From Pseudoclavibacter sp. CFCC 11306 (GTDB lineage Bacteria; Actinomycetota; Actinomycetes; Actinomycetales; Microbacteriaceae): a stretch of DNA of 64,000 bases. Positions 9,052 through 17,063 of the stretch are shown here, piece by piece; the stretch's first letter is position 1; every line of letters starts with the position of its first letter. A program made the position numbers and the translations under genes. The notes under the pieces are model-generated. The model made no database searches and was not told the DNA's origin. It saw only the letters and a list, made by a program, of their open reading frames with translations. The stretch is taken from the NCBI RefSeq assembly GCF_008831235.1, contig NZ_WBKF01000002.1:371399-435398 (forward strand), given 5' to 3'.

Positions 9052-10238
9052 GCTCTGTGCTGCAGCCGGGCCTCGCCGTGCTCGCCGTCGTGCTCGGCAC
9101 GCTGGTCGCATTCGTGCTCTTCGTGCCCTTCGTCATCGTCAGCTACCGTCGTCGCGGCAGCGCTGACGGCTGGTGGGTCGGCGGGTGGCTGATCACCGCG
9201 GTGTACCTGGCCGCTCTGGTCTGCTACACGCTGCTGCCGCTGCCGTCGAGCGGGCAATACGTGTGTCGCGGCGTGCAGCTGAGCCTCGGCCACGACCTGC
9301 GCCATCTGCTGGCGAGCGGGCCGTCGGTCGGCGGGCTGATGCGCAGCATGGTCGTCTGGCAGCTCGCGCTCAATGTGGCGCTCTTCGTGCCGCTCGGCGT
9401 GCTGCTGCGTGTGCGCCACAGTGCGGGCGTCGTCGTCGCAGCCATCGGCGGGCTCGGCGTCTCGCTGCTCATAGAGCTCACCCAGCTCACGGGGGTCTGG
9501 GGGCTCTATCCGTGCGCCTATCGGGTCTTCGACGTCGACGACCTGACCACGAACACGCTGGGTGCGATCATCGGGTCGCTGGCGGCCATCCCCTTCATCA
9601 GTCGCGGAGCACAGTCAGACCGCACCGCGCCGACGCCGGTCACCGCACTTCGCCGCCTGACCGGCATGCTCTGCGATGCGACCCTGGTGTTTCTGGCCCC
9701 GCAGGGCCTGTCGCTGATGTTCTTCATGGTCGTCGCCGGGCTGTGGCCGGGCAGCGGCCGCGCCGAGACGCTGGCGGCCGACCCGCGTGTGACCTGGCTG
9801 ATCTGGTGCGTGCCGTTGACCGTGCAGCTCGTGTTCGTGGTCTGGCGCGGTCGCACGTTCGGCGAGTGGGCGGTGCTGCTGCGCAGCAGGCCGGCGGATG
9901 CACGACCTGCGTGGCTCGCGCGCGGCCTGCGTTTCGTGGCCGGTTCGGGCGGGTTCGGGCTGCTCGCCATGCTCGATGCGGCTTCGGTGTCGGGCACGAT
10001 CAGCGGAGCGTCCGGTGAGAGCGCCGACGGCTGGCGGGCGTGGCTGCTGCCCGCGGCCTGGGTCTTTGCGATCGCGAGCCTGATCGGCGTCTGGGCGACG
10101 CGCGACCGCCGCGGTCTCGCCGCTGCCGTGGCGGGTCTGCGCATCGAAGACCAGCGTGCGTCGGCCGCCGGTGAGCACGTCTCACGCCAGGCGGGCGGCG
10201 CATCCGCAGCCCGCGAACACACTGAGGAGACACGATGA
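9048..10238 (+). CDS. VanZ-like membrane protein with RDD-like C-terminal half
   Basis: 396-residue membrane protein. The N-terminal half has the VanZ pattern: several helices and the stretch LNVALFVPLGVLLRVRH, followed by GVSLLIELTQL and the acidic FDVDDLTTNTLGAIIG near residues 160-180. The C-terminal half starts a second membrane domain (CDATLVFLAPQGLS, with FGEWAVLLR) that looks like an RDD-type bundle. VanZ proteins have been linked to glycopeptide tolerance, but most chromosomal members have no defined role. It overlaps bioQ upstream and rsmI downstream by 4 nt each. Confidence 0.78.
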   Translation: MSSVLQPGLAVLAVVLGTLVAFVLFVPFVIVSYRRRGSADGWWVGGWLITAVYLAALVCYTLLPLPSSGQYVCRGVQLSLGHDLRHLLASGPSVGGLMRSMVVWQLALNVALFVPLGVLLRVRHSAGVVVAAIGGLGVSLLIELTQLTGVWGLYPCAYRVFDVDDLTTNTLGAIIGSLAAIPFISRGAQSDRTAPTPVTALRRLTGMLCDATLVFLAPQGLSLMFFMVVAGLWPGSGRAETLAADPRVTWLIWCVPLTVQLVFVVWRGRTFGEWAVLLRSRPADARPAWLARGLRFVAGSGGFGLLAMLDAASVSGTISGASGESADGWRAWLLPAAWVFAIASLIGVWATRDRRGLAAAVAGLRIEDQRASAAGEHVSRQAGGASAAREHTEETR

Positions 10239-11059
10239 TCATTCTGGCCGGAACCCCCATCGGCAACGCGGGCGACGCCTCGCCTCGACTCATCGAGCTG
10301 CTCGAGAACGCCGAGATCGTCGCGGCCGAAGACACCCGCAACACGCTGCACCTCTTCGACGTACTGGGCATCGAGAACCGCCCGCGCATGATCAGCATGC
10401 ACGAGTACAACGAACGCGAACGCATCGACGAGCTGCTCGACCTCGCCCGCGACCACGACGTGGTGGTCGTGACCGATGCAGGCATGCCGACGATCAGCGA
10501 CCCCGGCTTTCAGCTGGGCGCCGCGGCCCGCGAGGCCGGCGTCACCGTGACGTCGGTGCCCGGGCCGACGGCGGTGCTGACGGCGCTCGCAGTCTCAGGC
10601 CTGCCCACCGATCGGTTCAGCTTCGAAGGTTTCGTGCCGCGTCGACCGGGGGAGCGCACCAGGCTGTGGCGGGCGCTCGCCGATGAGCAGCGCACCATGA
10701 TCTTCTACGAGTCGCCGCACCGCGTCGCCGAGGCGCTGGCGAGCATGATCGAGGTCTTCGGCGCCGATCGGGCCGCGAGCGTGAGCCGCGAGCTGACCAA
10801 GCGCTTCGAGCACACCGAGCGCGGCTCGCTCGGGCATCTGGCCGAGTGGGCTGCCGAAGGCGTGCGCGGCGAAGTGGTCATCGTGATCGCCGGTGCGCCG
10901 GCTCGCATCGAGTCGCCCGACGACCATGTGGATGCCGTGCTCGCGCTGGTCGCCGAAGGGCGTCGGCTGAAAGAGGCGTCGGCCGAGGTCGCCGAACGCA
11001 CCGGAGTGAGCCGTAAGGCTCTCTACGATCTGGCGCTGCAGCGCCGTGCCGAGCGCTGA
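10235..11059 (+). CDS. rsmI: 16S rRNA 2'-O-ribose C1402 methyltransferase RsmI
   Basis: SAM-dependent tetrapyrrole-methylase-fold enzyme, 274 residues, that methylates C1402 of 16S rRNA. The N-terminus MIILAGTPIGNAGDASPRLI is the family signature. AAEDTRNT, the glycine/aspartate-rich VVVVTDAGMPTISDPGF and SVPGPTAVLTALAVSGL build the SAM pocket, and FYESPHRVAEAL follows. ATG overlaps the VanZ-like stop by 4 nt. The C-terminal segment (KEASAEVAERTGVSRKALYDLAL) is the usual small RsmI HTH-like extension. Confidence 0.96.
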   Translation: MIILAGTPIGNAGDASPRLIELLENAEIVAAEDTRNTLHLFDVLGIENRPRMISMHEYNERERIDELLDLARDHDVVVVTDAGMPTISDPGFQLGAAAREAGVTVTSVPGPTAVLTALAVSGLPTDRFSFEGFVPRRPGERTRLWRALADEQRTMIFYESPHRVAEALASMIEVFGADRAASVSRELTKRFEHTERGSLGHLAEWAAEGVRGEVVIVIAGAPARIESPDDHVDAVLALVAEGRRLKEASAEVAERTGVSRKALYDLALQRRAER

Positions 11060-11085
11060 CGCTGGCGATTTTGCGGGCTTTGGAA

Positions 11086-11122
11086 CTGTGCACAGCCTGA
11101 GCTGTGCACAGACTTATCCACA
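11086..11122. other. Paired palindromes next to a perfect DnaA-box 9-mer
   Basis: Within the 161-bp gap between rsmI and the WXG100 gene, the 10-bp palindrome CTGTGCACAG occurs twice (11086-11095 and 11102-11111, 16 bp apart). It is followed by TTATCCACA at 11114-11122, identical to the strict DnaA box. A single box does not make an origin. It may be chance or a DnaA-responsive promoter. Confidence 0.4.
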
Positions 11123-11220
11123 GGCATGCCGACGCCATCGTCGGTGAGCTGAGACCCTCGTAACGTGCTGATCACGAACGACGCCACCCGGCGTCGGCAC
11201 TGATCATCAGGAGGGTCATC

Positions 11221-11520
11221 ATGGCAGGTTCGAGCATCTCGGTCTCATACGACGAACTGCAGGGCGCGGCAGCGCGGCTGGAGTCGCAGAAGCAGACGAT
11301 CATTGGCGAGCTCGACCGGGCACGGTCGCAGATCGCCGAGCTGGTCAGCGGAGGCTTCGTCACGCAGCATGCGTCCGGCAAGTTCAACACGGCGACCGAG
11401 CAGTTCGTGACCGGGTCGCAGCGTGCGATGGAAGGCCTCGCCGATCTCGGCCAGTATCTGCGGCAGACGGCGTCAGCGCTGCAGCAGGTCGACCAAGAAC
11501 TCGCCTCGCGCATCGGCTGA
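11221..11520 (+). CDS. WXG100-like (ESX-type) small secreted protein
   Basis: 99-residue all-helical protein of WXG100 size and layout: a helix, a turn around residue 44, and a second helix. The usual W-x-G turn is replaced by VSGGF, as in a tryptophan-less subgroup. Family members are exported by type VII systems as helical hairpins; no ESX secretion genes lie in this window. A strong AGGAGG ribosome site precedes the ATG. It is the first gene of a four-gene cassette. Confidence 0.72.
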   Translation: MAGSSISVSYDELQGAAARLESQKQTIIGELDRARSQIAELVSGGFVTQHASGKFNTATEQFVTGSQRAMEGLADLGQYLRQTASALQQVDQELASRIG

Positions 11521-11555
11521 GCGACACCGATGAGCTGCGAGGGGCGGGAGCGAGC

Positions 11556-11867
11556 ATGTCGACGACACTCGAACTGAGTCATGAAGTGCTGCACGACGTC
11601 GGCAGCACGCTGAGCGCCGCGCAGGCGACGGCTGCGCTCGAGAGCCTGAGCCGAGTGCAGACGGCAGAAGGGCTCGACTACGGCGATGCCGGTGTGCAGG
11701 CGGCCATGTCACAGGTGGGCTGCGCGCTCGCAGCCGCGGCTCGGGTGCTCATCGAGGGGTGCGAGCTCGGTGCTGCCGCGGCTCACGCCATCTCGACATC
11801 GGTCACTGCAGCCGATCAGCATCTCGGTCTCTCAGCCGATGCGCTGCGCGCCGGAGCGGGGGAGTGA
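11556..11867 (+). CDS. Small helical protein of the WXG100 cassette
   Basis: 103 residues, alanine-rich and predicted all-helical, with no signal peptide or recognised domain. The first half resembles an EsxA/B-type helix pair in size only. Its TGA overlaps the ATG of the hydrolase gene (ATGA-type at 11865-11869), so the two are translationally coupled. I infer that it is the partner or chaperone of the flanking WXG100 or DUF1023 protein; no direct motif shows this. Confidence 0.6.
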   Translation: MSTTLELSHEVLHDVGSTLSAAQATAALESLSRVQTAEGLDYGDAGVQAAMSQVGCALAAAARVLIEGCELGAAAAHAISTSVTAADQHLGLSADALRAGAGE

Positions 11868-13639
11868 TGGCGAGCGTCGAGAGCGTGCTCACCGGCGATC
11901 ATCCCGGACGAGGCGAGCCCGAGTCGATCCACGGACTCGGAACCCACCTCGCCCGGCAGACCGACGGCGTGCTGCAGGTGCATGCCGCGATCGTCCAGTC
12001 ACGCTCGGCTTTCGCAGAGCAGCAGGCGGCGGCCTGCGATCGAGCCGAGCAGCTGCTGGCCCGACCGCAGCAGTTGGCGGTATCGCTCAGCGAGACGGCA
12101 CAGCAGAGTTCCACGCAGCTGCACTGGTACGCCGGTGAGGTCTCTGAGCTCGATCTGCAGGCCGAGCGAGTACGCAGCGAGGCGGCAGATCTGCTGCAGC
12201 GGATTGCACGGTGCCGCCACGAGCTGATTGCGAGCGGCGGGTTCACCCAGATGGTGACGACCGACTGGCGGGCTCCTTCGGCGGCCGGCGTCGATCGGCT
12301 GGCGCAGCCCGGCGCAGAGATGGCCGATGCGGAGCTGCAGCGTCGGGCGGGTCGGGCAGCAGAGGCCGAGCGGGTGCTGAGCCGCTGGCGAGCGCTGGAG
12401 GGCGAGGTTGACCGTCTGATCGCGGCGTGGCAGCGGCTGCAGAGTCGACGCAGCGAGGTGAACACCGAGATGTGCGCCCGAGCGAACGGGCTGTCGCTGC
12501 CAGCGCAGTGCTCGGGCACCGGCTATGACGGTGCGCTGGTCGCCATGCGGGGTCTGCACGGCTGGGCGGCTGACCCGGTCTCGGCACAGGCCTATCTGCA
12601 GCAGGTGCAGCACGACCCGGCCGCAGTCGGCGCGTTCTGGGCGCAGCTCGACGAGAGCACGCGTGCCGAGCTGATCACAGGTGCGTCGTGGTTCGTCGGC
12701 GGTCTGGCCGGCGTGCCGTTCGTCGACCGGATCGCGGCCAACCGTCGCAGTGCCGAAGACGTGCTGCACGATGCAGAGGAGTCGCACAGGCAGTGGGAGC
12801 AGCGCTGCCCACAGGGCGAAGCGACCAATGGGGACTGCGCGATGATGCTGCCGCGCTCGCAGGAACAGCTCGACTATCTGCGCGGCATCGTCTCTGGCGA
12901 ACGACAGCTGGTCGTCTTCGATCCGCGCAACGACAGGCTTGTCGAGGTCATCGGCGACATCAGCCGACCGGCGACTCACGTCATGACCTACCTGCCTGGC
13001 ACCGGGGCCGATCTGCACGGCTTCTACCGCAACGAGACTCAGCAGGTGGCGAACTACCTCGTTCGAGATCTGAACGAAACGTCGGACGGCAACGCCGTGG
13101 CGTTCGTGTACAAAGACGGTCCGTGGCCCAGCTGGGCAGGGGAGCGGGCCAATACCAACGAGCGTTATCTCTCAGATCTCGGCAGTCGGGTGGCGGAATT
13201 CGAACGGCAGATCGGCGCTCAGCCGAACCTCGCAGACGCCAGACGGGTGGGCATCGGTCACAGCGCTGGGCACACCATACAGCTGGCCGCCGAGACGCAC
13301 GGGGCCCATCGCCATACCGTGTTGGGCATCGGCGGGGCCTACGCGCCGCAGTCGTGGACTGCGGCCGGCGGAACCTCGTACTTCAGCTACAACTACGAGG
13401 GCGATGCGATCAGGGTTATCGACCGAGTCAGCGACGCGAGCGAAAGCCTCTCGCCAAGCGGAGCGAGGCTGCCCTACCAGACGGCCAGTGCCTCGGACTT
13501 TTTCGCGCACCGGTTCTTCCCCGAGGTTGAGGGCGACTCTGCGATCGAACAGCACAATCGCATTGCCAAGGGGCCAGATGAGAACGAGAGGGCGCTGGGT
13601 GCGATGCGTGACGACATTCTCGGAAGAAGGCCACAATGA
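11867..13639 (+). CDS. DUF1023 alpha/beta-hydrolase with helical N-terminal region
   Basis: 590 residues. The first roughly 330 residues are helical and Gln/Ala/Arg-rich, resembling the WXG/LXG-like targeting regions of type VII-associated proteins. The C-terminal part is an alpha/beta-hydrolase of the DUF1023 type: MTYLPGTGADLHGFYRNE, then the nucleophile elbow GHSAG at residues 464-468 (13256-13270), then VLGIGGAYAP. Its substrate is unknown; lipase or esterase activity is plausible from the fold. The ATG at 11867, overlapping the upstream stop, was preferred to upstream in-frame candidates inside the preceding gene. Confidence 0.8.
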   Translation: MASVESVLTGDHPGRGEPESIHGLGTHLARQTDGVLQVHAAIVQSRSAFAEQQAAACDRAEQLLARPQQLAVSLSETAQQSSTQLHWYAGEVSELDLQAERVRSEAADLLQRIARCRHELIASGGFTQMVTTDWRAPSAAGVDRLAQPGAEMADAELQRRAGRAAEAERVLSRWRALEGEVDRLIAAWQRLQSRRSEVNTEMCARANGLSLPAQCSGTGYDGALVAMRGLHGWAADPVSAQAYLQQVQHDPAAVGAFWAQLDESTRAELITGASWFVGGLAGVPFVDRIAANRRSAEDVLHDAEESHRQWEQRCPQGEATNGDCAMMLPRSQEQLDYLRGIVSGERQLVVFDPRNDRLVEVIGDISRPATHVMTYLPGTGADLHGFYRNETQQVANYLVRDLNETSDGNAVAFVYKDGPWPSWAGERANTNERYLSDLGSRVAEFERQIGAQPNLADARRVGIGHSAGHTIQLAAETHGAHRHTVLGIGGAYAPQSWTAAGGTSYFSYNYEGDAIRVIDRVSDASESLSPSGARLPYQTASASDFFAHRFFPEVEGDSAIEQHNRIAKGPDENERALGAMRDDILGRRPQ

Positions 13640-14205
13640 CGCGTGTATCGACGACGCTGAGCAGTATCGGTGGCCAGCGGCGCCACGTGACGAGGCAGGT
13701 CCTGCCGAGGATGCTTCTGACGATGATGCTGACAGCCGGGCTGCTGCTGAGCGCCTGTGTCACCCCGAAGAAGCGCGCCGTTGAGGCGTTTCCCAATCTC
13801 GAAGCTGCGAAGACCAGTTTGTTCGATCACCGCAATGAGATTCTTGCGCTGCTTCCGGAGGGCTCGATCGTGGAGCACACAGGGTCGCCGGATCGTAAGC
13901 GAACGGTCTTCAAATGCAACGAAGAAGAGACCCTGTTCAGCTGGCCGAGCACGAGTGATACGAAGGTCACGCCAGAGACTGATCTGTGGGCACATGTGCA
14001 CCAGGTCGAGCAGGAGTGGGGTGCGCGCCCCGAGTGGAAGCTGGAATGGGACGAGACCGCTGGCGGCACGACGAACCTTTACATGAAGCACGAGAATGGC
14101 ATGTCGCTCAACATGTTCATCCACAATGACACTCATTGGCTGAGTATTGCAGGGTTCACCGCCTGCTTTCCGATCCCGGGCTACAACCGATTCTCGGAGT
14201 ACTGA
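13636..14205 (+). CDS. Putative lipoprotein of the WXG100/DUF1023 cassette
   Basis: 189 residues. The N-terminus is basic, then a hydrophobic stretch ends in the lipobox LLSAC, so the mature protein should be lipid-anchored on the outer face of the membrane. The rest has no recognised domain; a beta-rich region with conserved-looking Trp and Cys residues ends at GYNRFSEY. It overlaps the hydrolase stop by 4 nt, so hydrolase and lipoprotein look coupled. I infer a partner or immunity role, as for small lipoproteins next to secreted enzymes, without direct proof. Confidence 0.7.
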   Translation: MTRVSTTLSSIGGQRRHVTRQVLPRMLLTMMLTAGLLLSACVTPKKRAVEAFPNLEAAKTSLFDHRNEILALLPEGSIVEHTGSPDRKRTVFKCNEEETLFSWPSTSDTKVTPETDLWAHVHQVEQEWGARPEWKLEWDETAGGTTNLYMKHENGMSLNMFIHNDTHWLSIAGFTACFPIPGYNRFSEY

Positions 14206-14241
14206 GTTCGCTGGTGAAACCCTGCTGGCTCGACGACCTGC

Positions 14242-15585
14242 TCAGATCAGCGAGCCGTGCACCTGCTCGCCGTCGATGAGCGTGGCCACCACCTGGTGGC
14301 CGAAGGTCACGCCCTGGAACGGCGTGTTGAGTCCCTTCGTGTGCTGCGAGGCACCGTCGACGGTCTGCTCCTGCTGCTCGTCGACGAACACCAGCGTTGC
14401 TGGGTCTCCGGCGCGCACGGCGCTGTTCGCAACCTCGGGCAGACTGCCGATCGCAGCAGGCCGATCGTGCATGATGCGGGTGATCATGCGCCAGTCGACC
14501 ACACCGTCGACCGCGGTCACGCTGGCCACCACGGGCAGCGCCGTCTCGAGCCCGGTCATGCCGAACGCCGCCTGCGACCATCCGCACGACTTGCTGGCGA
14601 CTGTGTGCGGGGCATGGTCGGTGCCGATCGTCTCGATCACGCCGTCGGTCAGCGCCGCGCGCAGTGCGTATACGTCGTCGGCTGAGCGCAGCGGCGGGTT
14701 CACCTTGAACGTCGGAGAAGCCAGTGCCGAGAGCTCGTCGGTCAGCAGCAGATGATGCGGAGTCACCTCGGTCGACACCGGCCAGCCGTTCGCCTTGGCC
14801 GCACGAACGACCTCGACCGTGCGTCGCGTCGACACGTGGCACACATGCAGGTGTCCGCCGGTCTCAGCGGCGAGCACCGAGTCGCGGGCGACGATCGCAG
14901 CCTCGCCGCTCACCGGCCACGGAGCGAGTCCGGTGCGCTCGGCGGCGAAGCCTGCGTTCAGCTGCCCCGAGCCGGCGAGAGCATGCGACTGCGCATGCTG
15001 CGCGACGGTCAGGCCCAAGGCTCCAGTGCGCTGCAGAGCGTCCTGCATGAGACCGGCGTCGTCGACGCACTTGCCGTCGTCAGAGAACAGGGTGACCCCG
15101 GCATCTGCCAGCTCTTCGATGGGTGAGACGCGCTCGCCGGCCAGCCCGATCGTGATCGAGCCCACCGGATGCGCACGCACGCGCGACGTCTGCTCGGCCT
15201 GCTCGCGCATCCACTGCACCCGCTCGGGAGTGTCGGTCACCGGGGTGGTGTTCGCCATCGCGAAGACATCCGAGAACCCGCCGGCGGCAGCCGCGGCCAG
15301 ACCGGTCGCGATCGTCTCTTGATCGCTGCCGCCCGGCTCTCGCAGGTGCACGTGCAGGTCGACGAACGCGGGCACCACGACGAGGCCGTGCCCCGCGATG
15401 ACCCGAGCCGGCTGCGCATGCTGCAGCACGAGCGGGCGCAGGCGGGTGTCGAAGACGCCGGCGATGACCGGCCCGTCGATGAGCAGGTCACGCGGCTGCT
15501 CGCCGTACGGGCGCACGTCGGTGATCAGCACGGCAGACGTGGTTCGGGGGATGCCTTGGTGCGACTGTGTGGAATCCTGCGTCAT
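14242..15585 (-). CDS. pyrC: Dihydroorotase, probably catabolic
   Basis: Amidohydrolase of 447 residues that interconverts dihydroorotate and N-carbamoyl-L-aspartate. The class I signature DLHVHLREPGG is at residues 76-86 (metal-binding H78 and H80, substrate R82). FSDDGKCVDD supplies the bridging aspartate region, with metal histidines in HLHVCHVST and TPHH, and the catalytic aspartate in GTDHAPHT near residue 322. It is the last gene of a tight operon with DHOD 1B, PyrK and an N-carbamoyl amidohydrolase, with no pyrB, carA or carB beside it. I therefore infer ring opening during orotate breakdown. A biosynthetic role cannot be excluded from this window. Confidence 0.9.
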   Translation of the reverse strand: MTQDSTQSHQGIPRTTSAVLITDVRPYGEQPRDLLIDGPVIAGVFDTRLRPLVLQHAQPARVIAGHGLVVVPAFVDLHVHLREPGGSDQETIATGLAAAAAGGFSDVFAMANTTPVTDTPERVQWMREQAEQTSRVRAHPVGSITIGLAGERVSPIEELADAGVTLFSDDGKCVDDAGLMQDALQRTGALGLTVAQHAQSHALAGSGQLNAGFAAERTGLAPWPVSGEAAIVARDSVLAAETGGHLHVCHVSTRRTVEVVRAAKANGWPVSTEVTPHHLLLTDELSALASPTFKVNPPLRSADDVYALRAALTDGVIETIGTDHAPHTVASKSCGWSQAAFGMTGLETALPVVASVTAVDGVVDWRMITRIMHDRPAAIGSLPEVANSAVRAGDPATLVFVDEQQEQTVDGASQHTKGLNTPFQGVTFGHQVVATLIDGEQVHGSLI

Positions 15586-16181
15586 CGGGTGGTCTCTTCT
15601 CTATCTCGGGGTGCAGCGTCAGCTGCGGGTGACGAGTTCGTGTCTCGGGCGGTCAGTGCGTGCGCACGAGCAGCATCGAGCAGCAGGCGCACCGCGAAGA
15701 CGATCACGACGATCAGGGCGGCGACCTGCAGGCACTCGAGTACGACGTAGGCGCTGTGCAGCGGGGAGGGGCCGGGATCGCCGCCGGCGACGATGACGTC
15801 GCTGCGGGCGTTGAGCAGCGGGCGCACCCAGACCACTTTGAGCAGGAGCACGCTTACGGCGGCGACCAGCGACCAGGTGAGCCCTCCGGCACGCGACTCA
15901 TGGACCGCCGACGAGCGGCGGGCAACCAGCAGCGTGACGACCGTCGCGAGGGCGAGGGCGATCTCGACGATGTTCAGCGCGGTGAATACCAGACGCCCGA
16001 TGCCCAGACCGAGCGGGATCGTGATGCCCGGTGCTTGGAACTTCAGCGGAGCCTCGACGAACGAGATCGCCAAGATCATGCCGAGCCACAGTGTGGGCAG
16101 CAACGGCAGCACGGCCACCGCACGCAGGCCTGCGTGGCTGCGCACAGCTTCCACCGAGACGGCGTCGGGCGATACCTGCAT
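15582..16181 (-). CDS. Four-helix membrane protein of the orotate cluster
   Basis: 199 residues with about four hydrophobic segments and the recognisable motif ISFVEAPLKFQAPGI after the first helix. Homologous small membrane proteins exist in many bacteria without a known function. It sits between pyrK (9-nt gap) and the dihydroorotase (4-nt overlap). Its place inside a coupled operon suggests a role in transport or membrane association of the pathway, which is inference only. Confidence 0.7.
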   Translation of the reverse strand: MQVSPDAVSVEAVRSHAGLRAVAVLPLLPTLWLGMILAISFVEAPLKFQAPGITIPLGLGIGRLVFTALNIVEIALALATVVTLLVARRSSAVHESRAGGLTWSLVAAVSVLLLKVVWVRPLLNARSDVIVAGGDPGPSPLHSAYVVLECLQVAALIVVIVFAVRLLLDAARAHALTARDTNSSPAADAAPRDREETTR

Positions 16182-16190
16182 GTGAACAGT

Positions 16191-17063
16191 CTACAAACGC
16201 GCTTCGGGTCGGCTCGACGGTACCTGTGCGAAGAGCTCCGTGGCGGCTGTCGCTGTGAAGACCGGGCCCTGCAGACAGACCAAGTCACCGTCGCAGCCAG
16301 CGCGCGCGTCGAGCACGCATCCGTGGCAGTAGCCCATGCCACAGGCCATCTTCTGCTCGACAGAGACCTGCACAGTGACGTTCCAACGCTGCCCCAGACG
16401 CACCGCCAAACAGGTCAGACGACGCGAACCGCAGACCAGGATCGTCTGTGGGGGCTCGGTGTCGAACTGCTCGATCAGACAGCGTTCGAGTCGCCGGGGA
16501 TCGCTTGTGCCGTCGGAATCGAACACACGGACCGTGCTGCTCAGGGCGTCGCCGACGACTTCGGCTACCGCCAGCGATGATTGAGGATCCCTGCTGCTCG
16601 AGATCAGACGCACATCGACGCCATCATCGACGAGCCGGTCGGCGGCGAAGGCGAGCGACGGCATGCCGACACCTCGGCCGAGCATCAGAATGCGTCCTGC
16701 TCGGGGCAGATCGTAGCCGCGACCCAGCGGTCCCGTGACAGAGATCGAATGAGCCTCTTCTGCCATGAGACGGGTGCCCTCACCGACGATGCGATAGATG
16801 AAGTCGACGAGACCAGACGAGGCGTCCGCAGCCGAAATCGCCATGGGCCGAGGAAGAACGGTGAGCTGTCTGCCGTTGGCGTCCCATGGCGTGACCATGA
16901 GAAACTGTCCCGGTCGTCCTGCCCGCGCAAGCTTCGGCGTGTGCAGCGTAATCAAGCGGTACTGCGGCGTGAGCTGCTGATGGCGCACAGGCACGAGCCG
17001 GTCGCCCAGCAGCACTTCGCTCGGCCACCCGGGCAGCGCCCTCAGACGGTACTGCTCGTTCAC
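16191..17063 (-). CDS. pyrK: Dihydroorotate dehydrogenase electron-transfer subunit PyrK
   Basis: 290-residue FAD/[2Fe-2S] reductase that links class 1B dihydroorotate dehydrogenase to NAD(H). The FAD site RPMAIS is at 72-77, the nucleotide site GRGVGMPS at 129-136, and the iron-sulfur ligands C241, C246, C249 and C263 lie in CGMGYCHGC and LVCLQGPVF. Actinobacteria normally make UMP with a quinone-dependent class 2 enzyme, so a PyrK is unusual and points to an NAD-linked, reversible enzyme. It overlaps the amidohydrolase gene by 4 nt. Confidence 0.9.
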   Translation of the reverse strand: MNEQYRLRALPGWPSEVLLGDRLVPVRHQQLTPQYRLITLHTPKLARAGRPGQFLMVTPWDANGRQLTVLPRPMAISAADASSGLVDFIYRIVGEGTRLMAEEAHSISVTGPLGRGYDLPRAGRILMLGRGVGMPSLAFAADRLVDDGVDVRLISSSRDPQSSLAVAEVVGDALSSTVRVFDSDGTSDPRRLERCLIEQFDTEPPQTILVCGSRRLTCLAVRLGQRWNVTVQVSVEQKMACGMGYCHGCVLDARAGCDGDLVCLQGPVFTATAATELFAQVPSSRPEARL

